Positions 7,422-15,340 are shown, counted from the stretch's first letter. The stretch is 21,784 bases of DNA from an uncultured Dialister sp. (GCA_934216155.1 CAKQBK010000044.1:1-21784), one strand, 5' to 3'. Notes: generated from the letters alone by a model not told the origin. Translations and numbers: made by a program.

Positions 7422-7601
7422 CTATTCTTTTTTCAGCCCACCGTGGAGTTTCATTTTTCTAGCACGGCATGCGGGGCAATCTCCGTCTCCGGAACCACCG
7501 CAACAACCGCCTCCTCCGATGGTGGCACGATAGATATGACGGCATGCCAGGACAAATAAAATGGCCACGACTGCCACCACGGCATATACAGCGAAATTCA
7601 T
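7422..7601 (-). CDS. FeoB-associated Cys-rich membrane protein
   Basis: A 59-residue protein read directly from the minus strand. AAGGAG lies 7 nt before the ATG at 7601 and the stop is TAG at 7422-7424. One N-terminal membrane helix (about 3-20) is followed by a short cytosolic part with a Cys-rich cluster, GGGGCCGGSGDGDCPACR (29-46), holding four cysteines, and a basic tail. This matches the small proteins often encoded next to feoB in Firmicutes. They are thought to act with FeoB in ferrous iron transport, possibly binding metal; the exact role is not known. It is the last gene of the feo cluster, 171 nt after feoB, and directly precedes a strong terminator. Confidence 0.9.
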   Translation of the reverse strand: MNFAVYAVVAVVAILFVLACRHIYRATIGGGGCCGGSGDGDCPACRARKMKLHGGLKKE

Positions 7602-7620
7602 TTGATTTCTCCTTCCGTCA

Positions 7621-7687
7621 AATAAGTGGCTAGGGATTAGTAGCTAGGGATTAGGTAAATCGTTATTCTAAACCCTAGCTACTTATT
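7621..7687. repeat. Hairpin repeat with two alternative left arms
   Basis: CCCTAGCTACTTATT (7673-7687) can pair with AATAAGTGGCTAGGG (7621-7635, one mismatch) or, through its first 11 bases, with AGTAGCTAGGG (7639-7649). It lies in the spacer between feoB and the FeoB-associated gene. The CTAGGGATTAG words also occur at 570-600 and 9959-10023. Confidence 0.7.
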
Positions 7688-7704
7688 TCTAAAGATTATA
7701 CTTT

Positions 7705-7772
7705 GCGGTGCTTTATAAATTGCGCGCCGCCACCACCAATTCTCACTTCTAACTTCTCATTTCTAACTGCTT
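7705..7772. repeat. Family C hairpin element abutting the feoB stop
   Basis: GCGGTGC (7705-7711) pairs with GCGCCGC (7724-7730) with one G-T/C-A type imperfection. The CACTTCTAACTTCTCATTTC tail reaches to within a few bases of the feoB stop codon (7773-7775). Confidence 0.8.
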
Positions 7773-9920
7773 TTATGCTTTCGCCTGCGCTCCTTCCGGC
7801 ACGGTATCCTTTGCTTTTGGCATAGGACGGCAGATGAAGTAGAGAGCCACCAGGCAGAGGACGATGGCCAGGCCCTGACCGATGCCGAAGGCAGCATCAT
7901 AGAAGAGCCAGCTTCCTAGGTTGTATGCTACGAAAGCCATGCAATATCCCAGTACCACCTGGAAACCGATAGCCATAGCCGCCCATTTCTTTTCGCCCAT
8001 TTCACGAGCAATGGTAGCCATAGCGACGATGCAAGGCGGGTCGAACAGGTTCAGAATCATATAAGAGAATGCAGCGATTGGGGTGAACATGCCAGCAATG
8101 CCAGCCATGAGTTCTTCATCTTCTGCTTCGGCAGCCACACCATTCAGGACAGCCAGGGTACTGATGGCATCTTCTTTTGCCATTTCAGCAGAAATAACAG
8201 CCACAGCGCCTTTCCAGTCGCCCAGGCCCAGAGGAGCAAAAATCCAAGCAATGGCATGACCGAACGCAGCCAGCATGGAATCTTCGATATCTTCTACCAT
8301 TTCCATATCCGGTCCGAAAGAAGAGAAGAACCAGATGATCACGCATACAGCGAAAATGATGGTACCAGCTTTGATGATGAAGCCTCTGGCTCTTTCCCAC
8401 ATATGAATCAGAACGCCCTTCATGGACGGGAAGTGGTATGCCGGCAGTTCCATAACGAACGGAGCCGGGTCACCAGCGAAGGCACCGGTCTTTTTCAGTG
8501 CGATACCAGCCAGTACGATGACAGCAATCCCCAGGAAATACATAGCCGGTGCCATGAAAATGGAATCCGGGAAGAATGTAGAGGTAATCATGGAAATAAT
8601 GACCGCTTTGGCGGAGCATGGGATGAAGGTACAAAGCATGATGGTCATCCGACGATCCCGCTGGTCTTCAATGGTACGGGTTGCCATGACAGCTGGTACA
8701 CCGCAGCCGCTGCCTACCAGAATCGGAATAAAGGATTTACCAGACAGGCCGAATTTGCGGAAAATGCGGTCCATGATGAATGCCACACGAGCCATGTAGC
8801 CGGAATCTTCCAGGAGAGACAGGAAGAAGAAAATCAGAAGAATCTGTGGTACGAAACCAAGGACGGTACCTACGCCGCCGATGATACCATCCACCACGAG
8901 ACTAGAGAGCCAATCGGGGGCTTCGATATCTTCCATAAAGCCCGTAGCCGCATCATTGACAATTTCACCGAAGAATTCATCATTGACCCAGTCGGTGGCC
9001 CAGCCGCCTACGGTGGTGACAGAAATGAAATATACCAACGTCATGATGATGAAGAAAATCGGAAGAGCCAACACACGGTTGGTAACGATGTGGTCGATCT
9101 TATCGGACACCGTCATGGAACCTGGGGCATGTTTCTTTCTCATCACGTTGCCAATGATTTTGGCAATATAGCCATAGCGCTGGTTGATGATAATAGATTC
9201 TGCATCATCATCCAATTCATCTTCGCAGTCTTTGATATGTCCTTCCAAATGGGAAACCACTTTCGGTTCCAGCTGCAGCGCACCGGTGGCATCCTGATCT
9301 CTTTCAAAAACTTTAATGGCATACCAACGAACGAACTGTTCTTCCACTTTATCAGAAATAGATTCTTCAATGTGGGCAATGGCATGTTCTACGCTGCCAG
9401 TGAAGACAGACGGCAAGCGAACCTGCCGCTTTTCCTTAGCAGCTGCCAGGGCTCTTTCGGCCGCTTCCTTACAGCCTTTGCCCTGCAGAGCGGAAATTTC
9501 TACCACTTCGCAGCCCAGTTCTTCGCCCAATTTCTTGGTATCAATGACATCGCCATTTTTCTTCACCAAGTCCATCATGTTGATGGCTACGACAACTGGC
9601 AAACCAATTTCTACCAGCTGGGTAGTGAGATACAGGTTTCTTTCCAAGTTGGTTCCGTCGATGATATTCAGAATGGCATCTGGCTGTTCATTGACCAAGT
9701 AATTTCTAGCTACCTTTTCTTCCAAGGTATATGGAGAAAGGGAATAAATCCCCGGTAAGTCCTGAATGATCACGTCTTTGTGGCCCTTCAGCACCCCATC
9801 CTTCTTTTCTACCGTAACACCAGGCCAGTTCCCTACGTACTGGGAGCTGCCGGTCAATTCGTTAAACAAAGTTGTCTTCCCGCAGTTCGGGTTGCCCGCC
9901 AGGGCGATTCGTATTGACAT
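7773..9920 (-). CDS. feoB: Ferrous iron transport protein B (FeoB)
   Basis: Imports Fe(II) across the cytoplasmic membrane, driven or gated by an N-terminal GTPase. The protein is 715 residues, normal for the family. The G domain shows G1 GNPNCGKT (9-16), G3 DLPG (54-57) and G4 NMMD (114-117). A helical GDI-like linker spans about 165-270. The membrane core follows with the duplicated Gate/Nucleoside-recognition pattern: SGCGVPAVMATRTIE in the first half, FIPCSAKAVIISM after it, and FDPPCIVAMATI in the last third, with the conserved cysteines. AGGAG lies 12 nt before the ATG, a slightly long spacing. It is the third gene of a feoA-feoA-feoB-small-protein operon; the spacers on both sides hold palindromic repeats. 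The long plus-strand open frame across 8256-9758 is its shadow. Confidence 0.97.
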   Translation of the reverse strand: MSIRIALAGNPNCGKTTLFNELTGSSQYVGNWPGVTVEKKDGVLKGHKDVIIQDLPGIYSLSPYTLEEKVARNYLVNEQPDAILNIIDGTNLERNLYLTTQLVEIGLPVVVAINMMDLVKKNGDVIDTKKLGEELGCEVVEISALQGKGCKEAAERALAAAKEKRQVRLPSVFTGSVEHAIAHIEESISDKVEEQFVRWYAIKVFERDQDATGALQLEPKVVSHLEGHIKDCEDELDDDAESIIINQRYGYIAKIIGNVMRKKHAPGSMTVSDKIDHIVTNRVLALPIFFIIMTLVYFISVTTVGGWATDWVNDEFFGEIVNDAATGFMEDIEAPDWLSSLVVDGIIGGVGTVLGFVPQILLIFFFLSLLEDSGYMARVAFIMDRIFRKFGLSGKSFIPILVGSGCGVPAVMATRTIEDQRDRRMTIMLCTFIPCSAKAVIISMITSTFFPDSIFMAPAMYFLGIAVIVLAGIALKKTGAFAGDPAPFVMELPAYHFPSMKGVLIHMWERARGFIIKAGTIIFAVCVIIWFFSSFGPDMEMVEDIEDSMLAAFGHAIAWIFAPLGLGDWKGAVAVISAEMAKEDAISTLAVLNGVAAEAEDEELMAGIAGMFTPIAAFSYMILNLFDPPCIVAMATIAREMGEKKWAAMAIGFQVVLGYCMAFVAYNLGSWLFYDAAFGIGQGLAIVLCLVALYFICRPMPKAKDTVPEGAQAKA

Positions 9921-9958
9921 GACTTTTCTCTTCTCCTCTTTCTGTGAAAATGGGGATG

Positions 9959-10023
9959 AGAGACTAAGAATTAGTATTTAGAAATTAGGAAATACCTATC
10001 TAATCCCTAATCCCTAGCTACTT
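9959..10023. repeat. Imperfect palindrome in the feoA-feoB spacer
   Basis: The left side CTAAGAATTAGTATTTAG and the right side CTAATCCCTAGCTACTTAG form an imperfect inverted repeat. It shares CTAATCCCTAGCTACT words with 570-600 and 7621-7687. It would fold in the feo transcript between feoA and feoB. Confidence 0.55.
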
Positions 10024-10075
10024 AGACCTCTGTCATTTTCACTTATATTTGTCGCACTTGCGGTGCGTACATAGA

Positions 10076-10294
10076 CTATTCTACTTCAATAGCTTCTGCT
10101 TCATCCTTACGGATAGACAATTCATACCCACGAACAGTGAGTTCAATCGGATCTCCCAGAGGTGCTACTTTACGAACATAAACTTCTGCCCCTTTGGTAA
10201 TTCCCATATCCATGATACGACGGCGGGTCGGACCGTTTCCTGTAATTTTCTTGACCTTCGCGGTAGCTCCTACAGCTACTTCTCTTAATGTCAT
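10076..10294 (-). CDS. feoA: Ferrous iron transport protein A (FeoA), operon copy 2
   Basis: A 72-residue SH3-like cytosolic protein of the FeoA family, normally needed for FeoB activity. The family pattern is visible: an N-terminal VGATAKVKKI strand, RRRIMDMGITKGAEV (24-38) with the typical 'L/M-x-x-MGI-x-x-G' turn, then a PLGDPIELTVRGYELSIRK segment (45-63). It starts at 10294 with AAAGGAG 7 nt upstream. It lies 156 nt upstream of feoB and follows another FeoA-type gene. The two FeoA proteins share the fold but differ at most positions, so the pair is not a recent duplication. Confidence 0.95.
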   Translation of the reverse strand: MTLREVAVGATAKVKKITGNGPTRRRIMDMGITKGAEVYVRKVAPLGDPIELTVRGYELSIRKDEAEAIEVE

Positions 10295-10324
10295 TTTTTC
10301 TCTCCTTTAAATGATTTGTTGCTT

Positions 10325-10387
10325 GTTGCTGGTTGTTAGTTGTTGGTTGTATCAGAAACAAAGAACCAACAACTAACAACCAGCAAC
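10325..10387. repeat. Perfect 24-bp inverted repeat in the feoA-feoA spacer
   Basis: Arms at 10325-10348 and 10364-10387 are perfectly complementary over 24 bases around a 15-nt loop. Arm sequence GTTGCTGGTTGTTAGTTG matches the ends of the family D elements at 4729, 5013 and 17397. It looks like a minimal family D element reduced to its two ends. On the minus strand it sits upstream of the second feoA ribosome site. Confidence 0.9.
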
Positions 10388-10394
10388 AAATTTT

Positions 10395-10607
10395 TTAAAA
10401 GAAAATTCGCTCTGCCATAGAACGATCTAAGGCGACACGGCTTCCCTTGACTTGCACAATGAGATTACCGCCCATCTGACTGATAATCAAAACTTCTGCA
10501 TCGACCACAAAGCCTAAATCAGCCAAGTGCTGCCGGGTTTCATCCTTACCAGAAATACGGCAAATAGTCACTCTATCGCCTGCCTTAGCAAAAATCAGAG
10601 GCATCAT
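10395..10607 (-). CDS. feoA: FeoA-family protein, operon copy 1
   Basis: First gene of the feo operon. The start is taken at 10607 (or the next ATG at 10604) because GAGGTG lies 6 nt upstream; an open frame reaching 10691 would run through the promoter. The resulting 70 residues have the FeoA pattern: AGDRVTICRISG, HLADLGFVVDAEVLIIS and GGNLIVQVKGSRVALDR, with the final AERIFF typical of the C-terminal strand. It probably works with FeoB as a second FeoA subunit; double feoA arrangements occur in anaerobic Firmicutes. A spacer of 100 nt with a 24-bp hairpin separates it from the next feoA. Confidence 0.92.
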   Translation of the reverse strand: MMPLIFAKAGDRVTICRISGKDETRQHLADLGFVVDAEVLIISQMGGNLIVQVKGSRVALDRSMAERIFF

Positions 10608-10633
10608 AGGTTTCACCTCACCTTCCTTCCATT

Positions 10634-10652
10634 GATAACGAATCTCGTTATT
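10634..10652 (-). promoter_or_regulatory. Fur-box-like operator of the feo operon
   Basis: GATAACGAATCTCGTTATT contains the perfect inverted repeat ATAACGA/TCGTTAT (10635-10641/10645-10651). By eye it agrees with the 19-bp Fur consensus at 13 positions. It starts about 10 bp downstream of the -10 box, over the expected transcription start, where a repressor would block initiation. Iron control by a Fur-like protein is inferred from the gene content and the site. Confidence 0.55.
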
Positions 10653-10661
10653 TGCGAAAAT

Positions 10662-10691
10662 ATTATAATATCGCATGAAGTTTTTAGTCAA
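10662..10691 (-). promoter_or_regulatory. feo operon promoter
   Basis: On the minus strand: -35 TTGACT (10691-10686), 18-bp spacer, -10 TATAAT (10667-10662). This is the clearest promoter in the window. It drives the feoA-feoA-feoB-small protein genes; the leader to the first ATG is about 50 nt and contains the Fur-box-like palindrome. Confidence 0.8.
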
Positions 10692-10915
10692 TAATCCAAA
10701 ATATTTTTATTAAATAAGCCATTTTATTATTTTCATATATGCTTATAGATTATTAGGAAGTATGTAAAATGATATTATTTGTTATCTTAAATTTTAAATC
10801 GTAAGCATGCTAATTTTTTATGATTAGCGATGTGAAATATAAAGGTTCTGGTGTGTATGAATTTGATAGATTTTTCATCTCACCCATTTCGCTATGCCCG
10901 GGTTCTAATTAATAC
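10692..10915. other. AT-rich intergenic region upstream of feo
   Basis: About 200 bp of strongly AT-rich DNA (10692-10880) lies directly upstream of the feo -35 box and could act as an UP element or a bendable region. I see no open frame with a ribosome site. Confidence 0.4.
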
Positions 10916-11141
10916 TGTTAAGTTAAGAGAAATATGCGATGATTCCGTTTTGGAAAAAGGTTCTGAAGGTTCTGAAGGTTCTAAGGGTACTAAAGGTTCT
11001 AAGGGGCACCGAATGAGATAATAACGCTAATGTCTATCGGCTCATTCGAGGAACGTGAGAACCCTTTGTACCCTTAGAACCTTCAGAACCTTATGCTCAC
11101 TAGCGGAATCATACCTACTAACGCAAATCCTTAACTTAATA
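10916..11141. repeat. Palindromic element, family E, copy 1
   Basis: Ends TGTTAAGTTAAG (10916-10927) and CTTAACTTAATA (11130-11141) are inverted with one mismatch. Inside are GGTTCTGAAGGTTCTAAGG-type 9-mers on the left, the inverted ACCCTTAGAACCTTCAGAAC on the right, and a central CGAATGAG/CTCATTCG hairpin. The right 110 bp is nearly identical to the copy at 15590-15788. Confidence 0.85.
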
Positions 11142-11166
11142 ACATTGCAGGTTCCAATGACAAATA

Positions 11167-11206
11167 AAAAGCATGGATAAGATCATTTCATCTCATCCAT
11201 GCTTTT
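11167..11206 (-). terminator. Terminator downstream of folA
   Basis: AAAAGCATGGAT (11167-11178) and ATCCATGCTTTT (11195-11206) form a perfect 12-bp stem. On the minus strand GCTTTTTATTTG follows. It lies about 140 nt after the folA stop, beyond a family C element, and is the likely end of the thyA-folA transcript. Confidence 0.8.
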
Positions 11207-11293
11207 GGTTTGTTCTGCATCCGAACCATTATATACAACTATCATCGCTATGTGCATCAATCCATCCCATCGCTACAGAACCATATATAAATT

Positions 11294-11352
11294 GCGGCGC
11301 TTTATAATTTGTGCGCCGCACCACCACTTCTAACTTCTCACTTCTCACTGCT
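11294..11352. repeat. Family C element overlapping the end of folA
   Basis: GCGGCGC (11294-11300) pairs with GCGCCGC (11313-11319). The CTTCTAACTTCTCACTTCTC tail runs into the gene: the folA TGA stop (11345-11347) is inside the repeat word AAAAGCAGTGAGAAG, and the last codons AAA-AAG-CAG match the same word seen outside genes at 15350-15365. Confidence 0.8.
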
Positions 11353-11818
11353 TTTTATACGTGCAGAACCGATGGGAAATCTTTCCTTCCCCTTCCACAG
11401 ATTCCACCAGTTTCCATTCCGCCGGATCAAAGTTGGGGAAACAAGCATCCCCTTCGTAGTCTTTTTCTATTTCCGTGATATACATGGTATCTGCAAAGGG
11501 CAGCAGTTCTTTGTACATATGCTCGCCGCCAATGATAAAGTTTTCTCCTTCTGGAAGTGCTGCCAGTAAATCTTTGACCGTATGAAACAGAAGAACTCCC
11601 TCGGGTGCTTTGTAATTGGTATTTCCCGTCAATACATAATGGACCCGACCAGGCAGCACTTTGGGCAAACTTTCGAAGGTTTTTCGTCCCATGATGATAG
11701 GGTGTCCCATGGTCAACGCTTTGAATCGTTTCAAATCATCTGACAAATGCCAGATCAGCTGGTTGTCTTTGCCGATCACATTGTTTTTCGCTTTGGCTAC
11801 GATGAGGGAGAGACTCAT
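11345..11818 (-). CDS. folA: Dihydrofolate reductase
   Basis: Reduces dihydrofolate to tetrahydrofolate with NADPH, recycling the dihydrofolate made by thymidylate synthase. The 157 residues match bacterial DHFR. Visible are the N-terminal strand [19 protein letters not shown], the active-site [11 protein letters not shown] with D28 in the catalytic acid position, the NADPH-binding [10 protein letters not shown], the [14 protein letters not shown] glycine pair, and [14 protein letters not shown] near the C-terminus. The ATG overlaps the thyA stop as ATGA (11815-11818), so translation is coupled to thyA. The C-terminal Lys-Lys-Gln and stop are supplied by a family C repeat, so the exact end may vary between strains. 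Confidence 0.97.
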   Translation of the reverse strand: MSLSLIVAKAKNNVIGKDNQLIWHLSDDLKRFKALTMGHPIIMGRKTFESLPKVLPGRVHYVLTGNTNYKAPEGVLLFHTVKDLLAALPEGENFIIGGEHMYKELLPFADTMYITEIEKDYEGDACFPNFDPAEWKLVESVEGEGKISHRFCTYKKQ

Positions 11819-12609
11819 ACGGACACCTCCATGGCAATTTTATCGTGATGTTTATAATCCACCAGCTGAATATCTTCTGGCTGGAAATCATAGAAATTCT
11901 TGATATCTGGATTGAGCATCAGTTTCGGTGCGTCATATGCCTCTGGCAAACGGGACAGCTGCAGTTTCAACTGTTCCACATGATTTTCATAAATGTGGGC
12001 ATTGTTGATTACATGGGTAAATAATCCAGGACGCAATCCACTCACTTGGGCAATCATGCAAACCAGGGCTGCGTACTGGGCCATGTTGAATGGCACCCCC
12101 AATCCCATATCACCGCTTCGCTGTACCAGCATGCAGTTCAAACGCCCATCGTCAGATACATCCCACATGGTCAGAAAAGCGCAAGGATAGAGAGCCATAT
12201 CAGGAAGGTCTTTTACATTCCAAAGGTCCACCACCATACGCCGGCTCTGGGGATCTTTTTTGAGAGTTTCCAAAAGGGTATCTACCTGGTGATATTTCCC
12301 CAGCTGGTACCCATAGGCTTTACCAATGGTACCATCGTCTCGCATCCATTCATCCCACACATGACAATTCCATTTCTGCAGCAATCGCACATCATTGGAC
12401 TGCTTCTGCCAAATCCAAAGAATTTCTTTCACCGCCGTTTTGAATGCCACAAACTTGGTAGTCAAAATAGGAAATTCCTTTTCCAAATCAAACTGCATCA
12501 TCTGATGGGGCAATTTATAAGCCGGCATCCCCGTCCGGTTCTGTCCCAAAGCCCCCTGGGATAGAATTTTTTCTACAATTCCCAGGTATTCTTTATCAGC
12601 TAAACTCAT
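11815..12609 (-). CDS. thyA: Thymidylate synthase, B. subtilis ThyA type
   Basis: Makes dTMP from dUMP using methylene-tetrahydrofolate, giving dihydrofolate for the coupled folA product. It starts at 12609 (MSLADKEY) with AAAGGAG 7 nt upstream; an ATG 30 nt earlier has no site. The protein has 264 residues. Motifs: NRTG phosphate loop (24-27), [14 protein letters not shown] (61-74), RR (123-124), catalytic C143 in [26 protein letters not shown] (163-175) and HIY (205-207). The residue after PC is Ala rather than the His of E. coli-type enzymes. That, with the SNDV and MALxPC wording, places it nearer B. subtilis ThyA / phage phi3T synthase than E. coli ThyA. This is from remembered sequences, not a search. 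Confidence 0.96.
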   Translation of the reverse strand: MSLADKEYLGIVEKILSQGALGQNRTGMPAYKLPHQMMQFDLEKEFPILTTKFVAFKTAVKEILWIWQKQSNDVRLLQKWNCHVWDEWMRDDGTIGKAYGYQLGKYHQVDTLLETLKKDPQSRRMVVDLWNVKDLPDMALYPCAFLTMWDVSDDGRLNCMLVQRSGDMGLGVPFNMAQYAALVCMIAQVSGLRPGLFTHVINNAHIYENHVEQLKLQLSRLPEAYDAPKLMLNPDIKNFYDFQPEDIQLVDYKHHDKIAMEVSV

Positions 12610-12660
12610 ATATACTCTCCTTTTATGTTGTGATATCAACTGTCATGACACCAAATATTA

Positions 12661-12710
12661 GTTAGAAGTTAGAAGTGGTGGAAGGGGGCACACAATTCAT
12701 AAAGTGCCGC
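12661..12710. repeat. Family C element, opposite orientation
   Basis: The GTTAGAAGTTAGAAGTGGTGG tail lies on the left here. The hairpin GGGGGCAC ... GTGCCGC (12684-12710) is imperfect. This is the only copy clearly reversed relative to the rest, and it lies upstream of thyA rather than at a stop codon. Confidence 0.6.
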
Positions 12711-12755
12711 AAATATAATATTTAGAGTCATATTTCACGTAAAATGATATCTGAA

Positions 12756-12938
12756 AAGGTTATGATTCTACCAATTTCTTTTGTGAAACATTCCCTGCTA
12801 TCGCAAGTGACAAGGTTATAAAGGGTATAAAAGGTTATGAGAATACCGTTCTTGCATAACCTTTTGATAACCTTTGTAACCCCGTCGCTCACGTTTTTAT
12901 TCTATGTGAAACATAGAAAGCAGCAAAATAGTAACCTT
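12756..12938. repeat. Palindromic element, family A
   Basis: Left end AAGGTTATGATTCTAC (12756-12771). Right end GCAAAATAGTAACCTT (12923-12938), 12 of 16 complementary. The inner palindrome AAGGTTATAAAGGGTATAAA / CATAACCTTTTGATAACC is retained. It sits between recQ and thyA, and a parS site begins 10 bp beyond its right end. Confidence 0.8.
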
Positions 12939-12948
12939 TTACATACAT

Positions 12949-12964
12949 CGTTTCACGTGAAACA
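12949..12964. promoter_or_regulatory. parS site (ParB-binding centromere sequence)
   Basis: CGTTTCACGTGAAACA agrees with the bacterial parS consensus TGTTTCACGTGAAACA at 15 of 16 positions, and the 14-bp palindromic core is perfect. Such sites bind ParB/Spo0J and usually cluster on the origin side of the chromosome. It lies 35 bp past the recQ stop codon. A degenerate 12/16 match lies at 12731-12746. Confidence 0.85.
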
Positions 12965-12998
12965 TGAGACTAACTCATTTCAAACATTTCTCACTGCA

Positions 12999-15299
12999 CT
13001 ATTTGTTCATTTCCTGAAAGTTCTTCAGTGCTTTCGCAAATTCTGGTCGCCACAGTTCCGGTGCCAGAGATACGTCTTCTTCTCGTCCTTGGGCCAAGGT
13101 ATGCAATGCTTCATCGGATAATATGTCTTCCGCATTGGCATTGGTCCGGCGCGCCAGGCGATTTCTGACCCGATCTAGAAAAATATATCGTTCTTTGGCA
13201 AAAGGTTCTTCTTCCGATGAAGGTTGCACTTCTTTGGCCTGGGCCGGAAGGACTTGTTCTCCTTTTTGTAATACCTGCAGGAAGGCTTCGCCAAAATCAT
13301 CGGCTTTCTTAGGACCAATGCCTTTGATACGCATCAGTTCTACTCGATTTCTGGGCCGCCGGAGAACCATGGTTTCCAGCTGTTCATCGGTCAAAATCCG
13401 ATTTCTCTTCACGCCGCGACGGATAGCCAGGTAATCCCGATATTGTTTGAGCCACCCAAGCATTTTTTCATCCAGATTTTCTTCCACCACTTCCAGTTCC
13501 GCATCCTGTTTCTCTACACAAACCGCTAGGAACCGGGCCCCATATTTCTGTAGTTTGAAAGCACCAATACCGTGTACTTTTCCCATGGCTTCCAAATCCT
13601 GCGGCTTTTGGGATGCCATATCTTCCAAGGTGGCATCGGAAAAAATAACAAAAGGCGGCACGTGCTCCTCTTGGGCAATTTGACCTCTCAGTTGCCGCAA
13701 CCGTTCATACAAAGAGGTAGTTCGGATGGTAGAACCACCCAGTTGACGAGTCACTGCCGCATCGGCCATGACTTCTTCAGCCCCAAAGGCCAAGCCATAG
13801 ACATCTCGTTTCCCTGCCAATACCTCCCGTGCTTTGTCGGTAAGTTTCAAAATCGGATAGGGCGCGCCTTCTCGGAGCAGATACCCATCTGCCACATAAC
13901 TGTTCAGCGCACTTTTGATGTGCTGCAATTTTTCAAAAGACAATTTTCCATAAGTAGGAGCGGTCATCAAATTTCTTGCCAACACCATTTTGGAATGGCT
14001 CCCCTTCAGTACTTCTGCAATCACAGAAGCACCAAACCGTTCCTGCAAAGTCTGAACCGTGCGGAAAATCAAAGTGGCCACATCGGTCACTTTCACCCGG
14101 CCTGCCGTACTTTCGCAATTGCCACAATGCCCGCAAGGTTCTTTTACTTTTTCACCGAAATAAGCCAATATATAATTCCGAAGGCACGACGTGGTTTGGC
14201 AATAGTCCACCATCCCATTGAGACGGTTATAATCCATCATGCGCTGCTCATCGGACTGATTTCCTTGTTCTATCAAGTACCGCTGAATTCCTGCATCCTG
14301 CCCGTTATAGAGAAGAATACATTCTGCTTTGGCCCCATCACGACCGGCGCGGCCCGCTTCCTGGTAGTACGATTCCAAACATTTTGGCATCTGGTAATGA
14401 ATGACATAGCGCACATTGCTCTTATCGATGCCCATACCAAACGCATTGGTGGCCACCATGACAGGCGTGCGGTCAAAAGAAAATTCTTCCTGGGCTTCCC
14501 GCCGCTGCCAATCTTCCATGCCCGCATGATATCGCCCAGCTTTGACGCCAGCCCGGCAGAGCATGTCCCATACTTCATCCACCGCTTTGCGGGTGGCACA
14601 ATAAATGATGCCACTTTCTTTTCGATGGGATTTCACATACCGAAGAATGAAGTCTTCTCGATTGGCCCCTTGAATCACCCGGAAGGACAAATTGGGGCGA
14701 TCCAACCCGGTCCGGAAAACCTGTGCCTGGGTCAATCCCAAACTTTCCTTCATATCTTGCTCCACCAGTGGCGTTGCGGTGGCAGTGAAAGCCGTTACTA
14801 AAGGTTTCACAGGAAGGAAATCGACGAAATTTTTGATTTTTCTATAGGATGGACGGAAATCATGGCCCCATTGTGATACGCAGTGGGCTTCATCGACTAC
14901 GATCATAGACAACGGCACTTTGGATAAGCACTGGGTAAAATAGGACGGTTCCAATTTTTCCGGTGCCATGTACAACAGTTTAATCCGCCCGCGGTATAAA
15001 TTACGCAGCCGTTCGATGGATTCCCCATAGGGAACGGTACTATTTACATAAGACGCCGGTATGCCCTGCTCATTCAGGGCTTCCACCTGGTCTTTCATCA
15101 AAGAAATCAAAGGAGAAATAATCACCGTACCATGGGGAAACAGTAACGCAGGAATCTGAAAACAAATCGATTTCCCAGCCCCCGTAGGCATGATGGCCAG
15201 CACATCCTTCCCCGATACAATGGCGGATATCACACTCTCCTGCACCGGACGAAACGATTCATAGCCGAAATATTTCTTCAGCACCTCCCGTGGCCCCAT
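12999..15299 (-). CDS. recQ: ATP-dependent DNA helicase RecQ with extra HRDC-like repeats
   Basis: A 3'-5' DNA helicase for recombination and replication repair. It starts at 15299 with AAAGGAG 7 nt upstream. Helicase core: Walker A PTGAGKS (38-44), DEAH (136-139) followed by [17 protein letters not shown], then YHAGM and [10 protein letters not shown] in the second RecA lobe. The zinc site is formed by the cysteines of [13 protein letters not shown] and the CGHCGNC segment (about 370-400), then the winged-helix RQC region (about 405-500). At 766 residues it is longer than the ~610 of E. coli RecQ. The extra length holds a first HRDC (about 525-595), a second with [14 protein letters not shown] (about 630-690), and a third HRDC-like stretch ending at the C-terminus. 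A promoter lies just upstream. Confidence 0.96.
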   Translation of the reverse strand: MGPREVLKKYFGYESFRPVQESVISAIVSGKDVLAIMPTGAGKSICFQIPALLFPHGTVIISPLISLMKDQVEALNEQGIPASYVNSTVPYGESIERLRNLYRGRIKLLYMAPEKLEPSYFTQCLSKVPLSMIVVDEAHCVSQWGHDFRPSYRKIKNFVDFLPVKPLVTAFTATATPLVEQDMKESLGLTQAQVFRTGLDRPNLSFRVIQGANREDFILRYVKSHRKESGIIYCATRKAVDEVWDMLCRAGVKAGRYHAGMEDWQRREAQEEFSFDRTPVMVATNAFGMGIDKSNVRYVIHYQMPKCLESYYQEAGRAGRDGAKAECILLYNGQDAGIQRYLIEQGNQSDEQRMMDYNRLNGMVDYCQTTSCLRNYILAYFGEKVKEPCGHCGNCESTAGRVKVTDVATLIFRTVQTLQERFGASVIAEVLKGSHSKMVLARNLMTAPTYGKLSFEKLQHIKSALNSYVADGYLLREGAPYPILKLTDKAREVLAGKRDVYGLAFGAEEVMADAAVTRQLGGSTIRTTSLYERLRQLRGQIAQEEHVPPFVIFSDATLEDMASQKPQDLEAMGKVHGIGAFKLQKYGARFLAVCVEKQDAELEVVEENLDEKMLGWLKQYRDYLAIRRGVKRNRILTDEQLETMVLRRPRNRVELMRIKGIGPKKADDFGEAFLQVLQKGEQVLPAQAKEVQPSSEEEPFAKERYIFLDRVRNRLARRTNANAEDILSDEALHTLAQGREEDVSLAPELWRPEFAKALKNFQEMNK

Positions 15300-15340
15300 G
15301 ATGCATCTCCTTTCTCTTTCATCGAATCATATCGTTTCAT

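Noticed and set aside
8256..9758. 500-codon plus-strand open frame
   Set aside because: It is antisense to feoB, whose GTPase and membrane motifs are unmistakable. The antisense product is His/Asn/Phe-rich without domains and has no ribosome site.
13572..14801. 409-codon plus-strand open frame
   Set aside because: It is antisense to recQ and shows shadow-type composition; no ribosome site and no recognisable motif.
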